IMG/VR virus record: IMGVR_UViG_3300021178_000018
Coordinates: 1 to 47,371 of that record
Reading direction: 5' to 3' (one strand)
From: a virus
Length of the DNA stretch: 47,371 nt
In this document: in pieces, positions 1 to 5,827 of the stretch
Layout of the letters: every line of letters begins with the position of its first letter
Numbering within the stretch: position 1 is the first letter of the stretch
The notes under the pieces: model-generated
Databases searched by the model: none
Told to the model about the DNA's origin: nothing
The model's input: the letters and a program-made list of their open reading frames with translations, nothing else
Position numbers and translations under genes: made by a program

Positions 1-201
1 GTGCAGGACATCAAGCAAAGCCTCGGAGGGCTGAGTCTTGCGCTTGCGGCTTTCCAGGCCGAACTGACTCCGGTCGCATCTCTGCCGCTCGGGCAGCAGA
101 AGAAAGCTCTGGCCAAGATGACCGTTCCCGATCTCGTTGCTTTCAAAAAGTCTTGGAACCAGATCCAGATAACGCATAATCACCCGGAGAAACAACTGTA
201 G
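1..201 (+). CDS. C-terminal part of a small lipoprotein (cut by window edge)
   Basis: Reading frame entering from the left edge. Its 66 residues are nearly identical to the last 66 residues of the complete lipoprotein at 46406-46966. Differences between the two DNA copies are few and partly at third codon positions, for example in the KKSWNQIQ stretch; one protein change is K-M-T to K-I-A near residue 40. It is therefore the same gene seen a second time across a circular or redundant genome end, not a separate short gene. The GTG at position 1 is internal to the full protein and not a start. The function is unknown; the full version carries a lipobox. Confidence 0.8.
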   Translation: MQDIKQSLGGLSLALAAFQAELTPVASLPLGQQKKALAKMTVPDLVAFKKSWNQIQITHNHPEKQL

Positions 202-461
202 TGGAAGCTCGCTGGCAACCGGCGCGGATCAGGCCGCGGAAGGATTGGGAAATGGAACATGCCCAACTATCAAGCGCCCCTAAACGCGCAGACCGCCTAA
301 CCGGGGAAATTATTCGTATCACGCCATATTACGGCCCATGTGCTGATCCCTGTCCGTTGGGTGGTCGCTTATTTTCGATCAAGCGAGAGGATATGAACCG
401 ACTCGCTCCAGAAGTACCCAATAGCTGGGTAATTTGTGAGCACCAAATCTGGACCGACTAA
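201..461 (+). CDS. Small hypothetical protein, exchangeable cassette
   Basis: An 86-residue protein of unrecognised family, without a signal peptide or membrane segment. The GTG at 201 overlaps the upstream TAG (TAGTG), so it is probably translated by coupling to the lipoprotein gene. An ATG at 252 is an alternative start that would drop a basic N-terminal stretch. The C-terminal part (GRLFSIKREDMNRLAPEV, then NSWVICEHQ) looks like a compact folded domain. It ends one base before the nuclease ATG at 462. In the other copy of this locus the same slot holds a different, membrane-spanning gene (46966-47142), so this gene belongs to a swapped cassette. Confidence 0.6.
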   Translation: MEARWQPARIRPRKDWEMEHAQLSSAPKRADRLTGEIIRITPYYGPCADPCPLGGRLFSIKREDMNRLAPEVPNSWVICEHQIWTD

Positions 462-1100
462 ATGCTCCCTCTCTGGCTCATCGTTTTGCAGTGCGTGTTC
501 GCGGGCCTCACTGTCGCCCAGAATTACCGGGGCGTCAAAACGGTTGTGGTCAGTGCTGCGCAGACGACCGAGCACACGGCAGTCAAGATTGCCGGGAAGA
601 AACCCCCGGCCCAGCCTCACTCTTTGGTTTATCCAGATCCGGTTCTCACGCCTTGCGCCACAGAGTTAGAGAAATGCCTCAATCCTTTAATCCACGCCAA
701 CATGGACCCGAAGGACCCGCACAACATCTGCTCGAAGAAATTCAAGACGGGCGACTATCGGGACACCACGCCAGCGATGAAGGCCGAAGCCTACCGTCGC
801 TATGGAGTGGAAAAAGGCAAAAGGGATTGCGCGTATGGCTGTGAGGTAGATCACGATATTCCGCTGGTCGCCGGTGGTGCCGACGTCATCCTGAACCTAT
901 GGCCCGAGCCAGCAGAACCCCGGCCTGGCTTTCACGAAAAGGATCATCTTGAGGACCACGTGAAGGTTATCGTTTGCGCGCTCCACACAACGCAACAGCG
1001 TCAAGCTGCCCTCGATGACTTCCGGCAGGACATCGCAACCGACTGGCTGGCCGCGTGCGTTAAATATAAGGTCAAGTGTGTGCCGCCGCCTGTCAATTAG
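462..1100 (+). CDS. Exported HNH-type nuclease
   Basis: A 212-residue protein. Residues 1-20 form a signal peptide or N-terminal anchor (LPLWLIVLQCVFAGLTVAQ). After a Pro-rich linker come several Cys residues and, from about residue 126, an HNH-like core: VDHDIPLVAGG, then NLWPE, then KDHLEDH. The His-Asp-His with Gly-Gly and Asn-Leu-Trp-Pro signature is known from small HNH endonucleases of phages and bacteria. It would act outside the cytoplasm, perhaps degrading DNA in the periplasm or blocking competing phage DNA; that role is inference. It follows 201-461 without a gap, and its end overlaps the next lipoprotein gene. A second, truncated copy lies at 47143-47371. Confidence 0.75.
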   Translation: MLPLWLIVLQCVFAGLTVAQNYRGVKTVVVSAAQTTEHTAVKIAGKKPPAQPHSLVYPDPVLTPCATELEKCLNPLIHANMDPKDPHNICSKKFKTGDYRDTTPAMKAEAYRRYGVEKGKRDCAYGCEVDHDIPLVAGGADVILNLWPEPAEPRPGFHEKDHLEDHVKVIVCALHTTQQRQAALDDFRQDIATDWLAACVKYKVKCVPPPVN

Positions 1101-1404
1101 CCTTCTACTGTTATCGCTCTCAGGCTGCGCTGGCCATCATTCCCCGTGGAAGGCGCCGGCGCCGATCATTGGCAGTCACTATGGATGCACGGTTAGGCCA
1201 ACGGATGTAAAGCAAACCGAGTTTCCCATTCGACAAGCTCAGGGCCATTCAGAAGTCGAATGGCAGGCAGAGGGCTGGACCGGCCATGGCGAGACGCGAG
1301 ATTGGAAAGAAGTGCTGTCCCGGCGCATCGGGCGACATGCCAGGCGGAAGAGTCTTTTAGACTGCGACCAGTTCATGGAAACGAACGAGCCTAGCCGCCG
1401 TTGA
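1078..1404 (+). CDS. Small lipoprotein
   Basis: A 108-residue protein starting at a GTG that overlaps the end of the nuclease gene by 23 bases in another frame. The N-terminus is basic, followed by a Leu/Ser-rich stretch and a lipobox (L-S-G-C, Cys17), so it should be an envelope lipoprotein. It lies between an exported nuclease and the lysis genes, so an outer-membrane spanin-like role is possible, but it is not Pro-rich like classical Rz1 proteins. A REP-like inverted repeat (1226-1263) lies inside the frame and encodes the segment around IRQAQGHSEVEW, which looks inserted. Its 3' end converges with the minus-strand gene 1391-1642 over 14 bases. Confidence 0.6.
   Translation: MCRRLSISLLLLSLSGCAGHHSPWKAPAPIIGSHYGCTVRPTDVKQTEFPIRQAQGHSEVEWQAEGWTGHGETRDWKEVLSRRIGRHARRKSLLDCDQFMETNEPSRR
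1226..1263. repeat. REP-like inverted repeat
   Basis: Perfect 9-base arms CCATTCGAC and GTCGAATGG flank a centre containing AAGCTCAGGG. The TTCGAC..GCTCAGGG core is shared with 9536-9560 and, as reverse complement, with 40531-40552. It lies inside the lipoprotein reading frame. Confidence 0.65.
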
Positions 1405-1642
1405 AGGCGATGGCCGAAACCGCAGTCATGCAGCCTTCGCGTATCTGCTGGATGGCCCTGACCTGATCGTCTCCCGGATTCACGACGTTGAGAATCTCAT
1501 TCGCCAGCTCCTGCCCCTTAAGCCCGATGGCGTCGATTCTCTTCTGCTGAGATGGCGTTAGCTGGTGATTGAAGCTGAACCAATTCCTGAGCGTGTCCTT
1601 CTGGCCTGATCCTGTTGCAGTTCCTGCTCCCGCTGGTGGCAT
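1391..1642 (-). CDS. acb2: Acb2/Tad1-type cyclic-nucleotide sponge (anti-defence)
   Basis: An 83-residue minus-strand gene with a strong ribosome site (AGGGGG) just before the ATG at 1642. After a disordered N-terminus it reads LRNWFSFNHQLTPSQQKR, then a helical hairpin, ending EGCMTAVSAIA. This pattern (Asn-Trp-Phe, Thr-Pro-x-Gln, a helix, then a helix ending with Met-x-Ala-x-x-Ala-Ile) matches the small phage Acb2 (Vs.4-like) family. Members of that family bind cyclic di- and trinucleotides and block CBASS or Thoeris immunity. It is transcribed away from the lysis genes and ends convergently with the lipoprotein gene, so it probably has its own promoter and is expressed early. Family recognition is by eye; ligand range is unknown. 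Confidence 0.65.
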   Translation of the reverse strand: MPPAGAGTATGSGQKDTLRNWFSFNHQLTPSQQKRIDAIGLKGQELANEILNVVNPGDDQVRAIQQIREGCMTAVSAIAFNGG

Positions 1643-1673
1643 TGTCGCCCCCTTTCGCGCGAGATTCTAACAC

Positions 1674-1871
1674 ATGAACGACCTTAGCTGGCCGCACCTC
1701 AAGAACGGCAGTCCCACGGCAGATGAGAGAGCCCTCCGAGTGCTAAACCTGATCTTTGGAAATGTTGAACACTCACCTTTTGCAGTGGACGCCATTGCGA
1801 AAGAGATACGCGATGCGATGCGTGAGACAGCCGAAGCTGCCGACGCCTTCATAAAAGGCTGCATGGTCTGA
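1674..1871 (+). CDS. Small hypothetical protein
   Basis: A 65-residue, mostly helical and acidic protein with no signal peptide and no recognised family. It starts at an ATG 31 bases from the start of the divergent acb2-like gene. Its TGA shares bases with the ATG of the protease gene at 1871 (TGATG), so it is probably the first gene of the lysis-region operon. The spacing leaves little room for two independent promoters between the divergent genes. Confidence 0.6.
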   Translation: MNDLSWPHLKNGSPTADERALRVLNLIFGNVEHSPFAVDAIAKEIRDAMRETAEAADAFIKGCMV

Positions 1872-2629
1872 TGAACCCAACCCTTAAATTCGGAAAGAAC
1901 CCGCCAAAAGCCCACCACTCCACCCTCGCGCTCGACAAGTACATTTTGCCGGGCGCGCTCCCGCCTCCTGAGGAAAAGAGGGCATGGGAATATTCAGTGA
2001 AAGATGACGCCTGGGACCTTTTGGGAAATGACCTGCTCGGCGATTGCGTAATCGCGGCTACTTTGCATTGGATTGAAGCCGCGACTGCGATAAACAAAAA
2101 ACCGGCTACGTTCACGACGGAGCAGGCAATCGCCCTCTATTCCGCTGTCACCGGCTACGATCCATCTAATCCGGACTCCGACCAGGGAACGGCCTGGACC
2201 GACATGCTGGCCTACTGGCAGCAGCACGGAGTGTACGGCCACAAGATCACCGCCTGGGCCTCGATCGATCACACCGACCTGAACGCATTGCGGCAGGGAA
2301 TTGATCTCTTCGGCGGGATCCTGATCGGAACCCAAGTCACCGGATCCATGCAGAAGCAATTCGCCGCCGGCAAGCCCTGGAACAAACCCTTCAACAAAGG
2401 CGTCAAGGGCCTGCACGGAATCCCCTGGCTCGGCTATGGAAGAGAGGGCCAAACCTGCATCACCTGGGGCGCGCGTCAGCAAATGGACCTGACCGCGAAC
2501 ACGATCTGTGACGAGGCTTATTGCGTTATCACCGATGATTTTTTGAACTCAGCCTTCACCACCCCGCTCGGAATCAACGCGGCCCAGCTTGCGGCCGATA
2601 TCGAAGCGCTGCGCATAACAAAGTTGTGA
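1871..2629 (+). CDS. Papain-like cysteine peptidase
   Basis: A 252-residue protein. An N-terminal segment is followed by LGNDLLGDCVIAA, which resembles the active-site Cys block of papain-fold peptidases (Gly-x-Cys before a helix, about residue 57). Later comes GLHGIPWLGYG, a candidate His block (usual form Gly-His-Ala), followed by ITWGARQQMD where the family usually has Asn-Ser-Trp-Gly. The Cys-His-(Thr/Asn)-Trp-Gly order supports the fold, with an unusual third position. No signal peptide is present. It sits in front of a membrane protein and a DUF5675 protein, so a role in cell-wall lysis or host-protein processing is likely but unproven. The GTG of the next gene overlaps its stop. Confidence 0.6.
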   Translation: MNPTLKFGKNPPKAHHSTLALDKYILPGALPPPEEKRAWEYSVKDDAWDLLGNDLLGDCVIAATLHWIEAATAINKKPATFTTEQAIALYSAVTGYDPSNPDSDQGTAWTDMLAYWQQHGVYGHKITAWASIDHTDLNALRQGIDLFGGILIGTQVTGSMQKQFAAGKPWNKPFNKGVKGLHGIPWLGYGREGQTCITWGARQQMDLTANTICDEAYCVITDDFLNSAFTTPLGINAAQLAADIEALRITKL

Positions 2630-3069
2630 TCTCCCCCGAAACCTCAACCTTGGCGGCGATTGGCCTGATCGTCGCGCCGGCCATCAATGCCGGAATGCTG
2701 GCCTTGGTCGCGTGGGTTGTGAAGAAGGGCCAAGCGCGCGCCGACGCATCAGCGGAAGCGGCTCGGGTTGCGGCAGTGGACGTGAAGGACGCGGCCCAAC
2801 AGGTGAAGGTAACTCTGGCTGCAACGGGCGCGGCCACACTCGCAAGCCTTACTGCCATCAAGAAGACCGGCGAAGAGACGCACATCCTGGTCAACAACGA
2901 TCACGGGGTCAGCCTGAGACTGGCTGCTTCAGCACTTAGACGTGTGGCTAACCTGACCAAAGAACCGGAAGACGAAGCGGCTGCCACTCATGCGGAAGGC
3001 GCCGCCAAAGAGCACGACGAAAAGCAAAGGACCCTCGACCAGCACAAGGCCGATGTGGACACGAAATGA
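2626..3069 (+). CDS. One-span membrane protein, holin-like candidate
   Basis: A 147-residue protein started by a GTG overlapping the upstream TGA. Residues about 8-32 form one hydrophobic helix, followed by an Ala-rich coiled-coil segment. The C-terminal domain contains ILVNNDHGVSLRLAASALRR, then LT(K/D)EP and EHDEKQ. This Asn-Asn/Ser...Arg-Arg...Glu-His-Glu-Lys-Gln pattern recurs in small phage proteins found beside endolysins. The topology fits a holin or a membrane tether of the lysis complex. Placement between a peptidase and a DUF5675 protein supports this; direct evidence of pore formation is absent. Confidence 0.6.
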   Translation: MISPETSTLAAIGLIVAPAINAGMLALVAWVVKKGQARADASAEAARVAAVDVKDAAQQVKVTLAATGAATLASLTAIKKTGEETHILVNNDHGVSLRLAASALRRVANLTKEPEDEAAATHAEGAAKEHDEKQRTLDQHKADVDTK

Positions 3070-3518
3070 ATCTCGATATTCGAAGAATCTGGCCCTCCGC
3101 TCAGGCCACGGTTGGCGCTCTTTATGTGGATGAAGAATCAGATTGCTACAGCCTTGAGCCTGGTTCGGAAGGAAAAGGCCCCATTCCCGCCGGCACCTAT
3201 GACGTCAAGCTATTGCCGTCAGCCCACTTCCAGGAATCCGAGGATCCCTGGGTGAAGCGCTACGCCTCTCAGATGCCCCACCTGCAGAACGTACCAGGAC
3301 GAACCCACATCATGATCCACTGGGGCGACGACCCGGAAGACACAGAAGGCTGCGTTTTGGTGGGCAATAGAAGGATGAGCGACTTCATGATCGGGGACAG
3401 CCGCAACGCCTTTGCGGCCCTATATATAAAGATCACGAATGCCTTCGCTCACGGGGAGCTGGTCTCCATCTCGATCTCCGATAACGGGCGGGCCGATGAG
3501 GTTTGGCCGAATTCCTAA
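3066..3518 (+). CDS. DUF5675 family protein (lysis-associated)
   Basis: A 150-residue protein overlapping the upstream gene by ATGA. Features of the DUF5675 family are clear: TVGALYVDEESDCYSLEP near the N-terminus, then PIPAGTYDVKL, then VPGRTHIMIHWGD and DTEGCVLVG. The conserved His, Asp and Cys in the IHWGD...TEGC stretch resemble an L,D-transpeptidase-like active site. The family occurs widely in phages and is usually placed with lysis genes, but its biochemical reaction is not established as far as I know. The length is normal for the family and it looks intact. It is the last gene before the terminator at 3781-3812. Confidence 0.75.
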   Translation: MNLDIRRIWPSAQATVGALYVDEESDCYSLEPGSEGKGPIPAGTYDVKLLPSAHFQESEDPWVKRYASQMPHLQNVPGRTHIMIHWGDDPEDTEGCVLVGNRRMSDFMIGDSRNAFAALYIKITNAFAHGELVSISISDNGRADEVWPNS

Positions 3519-3536
3519 CCGACGCTGTACGGACGC

Positions 3537-3683
3537 CTAATGCTTCCCGTGATTTCCATTCATCCACGTAGCCAGGAGTTTGGTGCTCTCGGCTACCGGG
3601 ATCTCCTCAACGCTAAAGGTTTCGCCGTCCCTGAGAATCCTATGCGCCGTCTCTTCGGCCTCTTTTCGGGTGTCGAAAGGCAC
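3537..3683 (-). CDS. Small hypothetical protein, start uncertain
   Basis: The minus-strand frame from 3752 down to the TAG at 3537-3539 is open for 71 codons. It reads like a real protein: KFHIRWTDGCSTKLDLVPF, then DTRKEAEETAHRIL, ending ATWMNGNHGKH. The only usual start is the GTG at 3683 (48 residues). The good sequence upstream of it begins right after an in-frame TAA, with ATC as first codon. Either the 5' end is damaged by a small indel near 3755, where ATG-GTA-TAA precedes it, or an unusual start is used. The function is unknown. Apart from this frame and the terminator, 3519-3810 shows no gene. Confidence 0.45.
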   Translation of the reverse strand: MPFDTRKEAEETAHRILRDGETFSVEEIPVAESTKLLATWMNGNHGKH

Positions 3684-3780
3684 TAGATCGAGCTTGGTGG
3701 AACAGCCGTCAGTCCACCGGATGTGAAACTTGTAAGGGTTTCGGATGTGGATTTATACCATATTTTCAGTAATGGTTAGT

Positions 3781-3812
3781 AGGTAACATTCCCTGCTTCT
3801 GTTACCTTTTTT
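3781..3812 (+). terminator. Rho-independent terminator
   Basis: Perfect 8-base stem AGGTAACA/TGTTACCT with an 11-base loop, followed on the plus strand by a run of T. It would end transcripts of the lysis cluster. The T run overlaps the TTG start proposed for the recombinase, so read-through or a separate leaderless promoter may express that gene. Confidence 0.75.
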
Positions 3813-4356
3813 GATTGTTTTGCGGGAATCAAACCTCACCCAAGACGAGCTCTTGGCCCTCCTGTGCGCGGCGCGCGCGCACCGCGAGCGCGACTGGCTC
3901 ATGATCCTGGTCGCTTACTGGCACGGACTCAGAGCCTCGGAAGTCGTGAACCTCAAAGCACATAGCGTCACGGACGGATTTATCACCGTGCGCCGGCTGA
4001 AGAAATCCTTGAAGACCACGCAGCAACTGATTCGACATCCCAATCCTCTTTTAGACGAGGGGGCGCTTGCGGAGTACGCGCGCAATCAAAGCGGAAATCA
4101 AAGACTGTTTCCGGTGTCCCGGGTCCAGTTTTGGAGGCTCATCCAGAGGTATGCAGGGGCTTCCGGCCTGCCAAAACGGAAGGCTCATCCGCACGCGCTC
4201 AAGCACACGATTGCCATACAAACCATTCATTCTGCGGGCATTGAGAACACCCGCCAGTGGCTCGGACATAAGAGCATGGCCAGCACCGGCGAGTACCTTC
4301 GGGTGAGCGATCAGGACGCTGGGAAGGCAGTTCAGAAGGCTCTTGGTGGCGTTTGA
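3811..4356 (+). CDS. Small tyrosine recombinase (integrase)
   Basis: A 181-residue protein consisting almost only of the catalytic domain; the usual N-terminal DNA-binding (SAM-like) domain is missing, as in FimB/FimE-size recombinases. Catalytic elements in order: Arg in YWHGLRASEVVNL, Lys in the RRLKKSLKT hairpin, HALKHT (box II with Lys where most members have Arg), LGHKSM, and the Tyr nucleophile in STGEYLRV. The start is a TTG at 3811 or at 3820, both inside or just after the terminator T run. It could integrate the phage or resolve dimers. The tRNA-like sequence at 46232-46383 is a candidate attachment target. Its end overlaps terS (GTTTGATT). Confidence 0.8.
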   Translation: MIVLRESNLTQDELLALLCAARAHRERDWLMILVAYWHGLRASEVVNLKAHSVTDGFITVRRLKKSLKTTQQLIRHPNPLLDEGALAEYARNQSGNQRLFPVSRVQFWRLIQRYAGASGLPKRKAHPHALKHTIAIQTIHSAGIENTRQWLGHKSMASTGEYLRVSDQDAGKAVQKALGGV

Positions 4357-4733
4357 TTCCCGACGAAATCAAACCAATCAAAGGCCGCGGCGGCGCCGGC
4401 CGCGGGCAGGGGCGCAAGCCCAGCATTGCCAAGGTCGTTAAGGCCGCGATCGCACAGGCTGTATTTCGCATTTGGGGCGGCGAGGCTCAGGCGTGGGGCG
4501 CGTTAGCCCAAAAGATATCCGAGACCGGCGACCTGCGGCTTCTGTTCGAAGTGCTGCGGTACTGGACCGACCATGAACACGGCAAAGCGGGAATGCGCCT
4601 GGACGTAAGCGGTAAGATTGAGCATGAACACACCACCCTCGACGCCTATACCCCCGAGGAGCTCGAAAGTCTTAGACAGCTTGCGGAGATTGCCATCGCC
4701 CGCGCAAATTCTGGACGAGTGCTGCCGTCGTGA
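4353..4733 (+). CDS. terS: Terminase small subunit
   Basis: A 126-residue protein starting at a TTG that overlaps the stop of the recombinase. The N-terminus is basic and Gly-rich (KGRGGAGRGQGRKPS), as expected for DNA contact. A helical middle (IAQAVFRIWGGEAQAWGAL) and an acidic C-terminal tail (YTPEELESLRQLAEIAIAR) complete the usual small-subunit layout for DNA recognition and recruitment of the large subunit. It is identified by this architecture and by lying directly in front of, and overlapping, the large subunit. The exact family is not recognised. Confidence 0.7.
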   Translation: MIPDEIKPIKGRGGAGRGQGRKPSIAKVVKAAIAQAVFRIWGGEAQAWGALAQKISETGDLRLLFEVLRYWTDHEHGKAGMRLDVSGKIEHEHTTLDAYTPEELESLRQLAEIAIARANSGRVLPS

Positions 4734-5295
4734 TCCCTTATATTGGGCGCAGAACTGGACCAAAACCGAGAATCCGCACTACGTCCAGCAGGGTTTGGAG
4801 TTTCGCGCGCCGTTTCCGCGCAAAAGCTACTTCCGACCATTATTCGATGCCCTGAAAGAGGAAGAACGGCTTTTCATCTGCAAATCACGTGAGATGTTGA
4901 GTTCGTGGGCTGTGATGATATTTGCGGCTCATGAGGCCCAATGGTTCAAAGCTGAGGTTGTGGTTCAGACCGACAGTGAACAGAAGGCCAAAGAGTTGGT
5001 TTCGTATGGCGAATGCTTGTACCGAAACCAAGAAACATGGTTGAAGCAACTGCACCCGTTGAAGTCCGCAGCAAGCGCGCTCTCGATCGAGTGGGAGGAA
5101 GGCGGACGCATTTTCGGGATTCCTCACGGCCAGCACAAGCTACGTTTATTTCACCCAACAATCGTTATTTTTGATGAAGCTAGTTTCCTCCCGGAGTTTG
5201 AGGCTTGCTACAACGTGGCCCAGCCCGTCGCAAAGAAAATTATTGCCGTGAGTAGCGCAGGCCCCGGGGCGTTCGCCGATCAATGCTCAGTCTAG
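4618..5295 (+). CDS. terL: Terminase large subunit, ATPase half (split gene)
   Basis: A 225-residue ATPase domain of a phage large terminase, ending abruptly. Seen in order: DPLYWAQNW near the start, an Arg/Lys-type Walker A-like element (ICKSREMLSSWAVM), Walker B with catalytic Glu (PTIVIFDEASF, about residues 181-189) and the coupling motif IAVSSAGPG, followed by AFADQCSV and a TAG. Large terminases normally continue into an RNase H-like nuclease domain. Here that domain is encoded 4.3 kb downstream at 9561-10502 in another frame. The start is uncertain: TTG 4618 overlaps terS by 115 bases, and TTG codons at 4681 or 4690 would suit better. No frameshift or intein motif is seen at the break. 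Confidence 0.85.
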   Translation: MSMNTPPSTPIPPRSSKVLDSLRRLPSPAQILDECCRRDPLYWAQNWTKTENPHYVQQGLEFRAPFPRKSYFRPLFDALKEEERLFICKSREMLSSWAVMIFAAHEAQWFKAEVVVQTDSEQKAKELVSYGECLYRNQETWLKQLHPLKSAASALSIEWEEGGRIFGIPHGQHKLRLFHPTIVIFDEASFLPEFEACYNVAQPVAKKIIAVSSAGPGAFADQCSV

Positions 5296-5804
5296 CGCCC
5301 ACATTCGATGGTCGCCGAACCGTGCCCTCAAAGGAAGTCACCGACCTGATGCTGGAGCTTTTGCAGTTGACGCCGCAGGACAAGGTGATGGAGATTGGAA
5401 CGGGGTCAGGCTATCAGACCCGCAGGCTGGCCCAGACCGGAGCCGAAATTCACAGTATCGAACTGGAGCCTTATGTTGACCCGACGATCCCTTTTGGCGA
5501 ATGCGTTTACCTCTATCATCGGGATGGCTTTCTGGGGCTGCCGGAAGTTGCTCCCTTCACGGCCATCGTTGCAACCTGTGGGCTCACCGAAATTCCCGCC
5601 GCCTGGGTGGATCAGCTACGGCCCGAGGGACGTATCGTCGTGCCTATCGGACGAGCAGATGCACAACGTTTGGCGCTTTTCACAAAGTTACAAGGCCACG
5701 TTTCACCCAAGCGCATAGCCGCCTACGTCCGTTTCCAGATGATGCGCGCGCCCGACGAGCGCAAACCCCTTAAGCCCGTCTACAAAGACCGACCCGAAGA
5801 ATAA
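5283..5804 (+). CDS. Protein-L-isoaspartate O-methyltransferase-like protein
   Basis: A 173-residue class I SAM methyltransferase, shorter than the usual 200-220 residues. The repair-methyltransferase pattern is visible: SKEVTDLMLELLQLTPQDKV, the SAM motif MEIGTGSGYQTRRLAQ, then RDGFLGLPEVAPFTAIVATC, IPAAWVDQLRPEGRIVVPIG. The N-terminal segment before the TVPSKEV region is nearly absent and the loop after motif I is short. The family repairs isoaspartate in aged proteins; in a phage it might modify virion or host proteins. Its ATG lies inside the last codons of the terL ATPase half in another frame, so it begins exactly at the point where terL is interrupted. Confidence 0.75.
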   Translation: MLSLAPTFDGRRTVPSKEVTDLMLELLQLTPQDKVMEIGTGSGYQTRRLAQTGAEIHSIELEPYVDPTIPFGECVYLYHRDGFLGLPEVAPFTAIVATCGLTEIPAAWVDQLRPEGRIVVPIGRADAQRLALFTKLQGHVSPKRIAAYVRFQMMRAPDERKPLKPVYKDRPEE

Positions 5805-5827
5805 ACCAAAAAGAGAACCGAACCCTT

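Larger units (their letters stand above)
1..691 (+). repeat. Left copy of an imperfect terminal repeat
   Basis: Bases 1-200 match 46768-46967 and bases 462-691 match 47143-47371 with scattered substitutions. The intervening gene (201-461) is unrelated to its counterpart (46966-47142). This is seen directly. It implies either circular overlap of variant genomes or a diverged duplication. Confidence 0.85.

Noticed and set aside
2626-3069. Tape-measure protein
   Set aside because: It is far too short; the phage shows no long helical tape-measure gene, which supports a short-tailed particle.
5260-5300. Intein or intron splitting terL
   Set aside because: The ATPase half ends within a few codons of the coupling motif with a plain stop. 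No intein blocks or self-splicing intron core were seen at either border, and the intervening DNA contains several complete genes.
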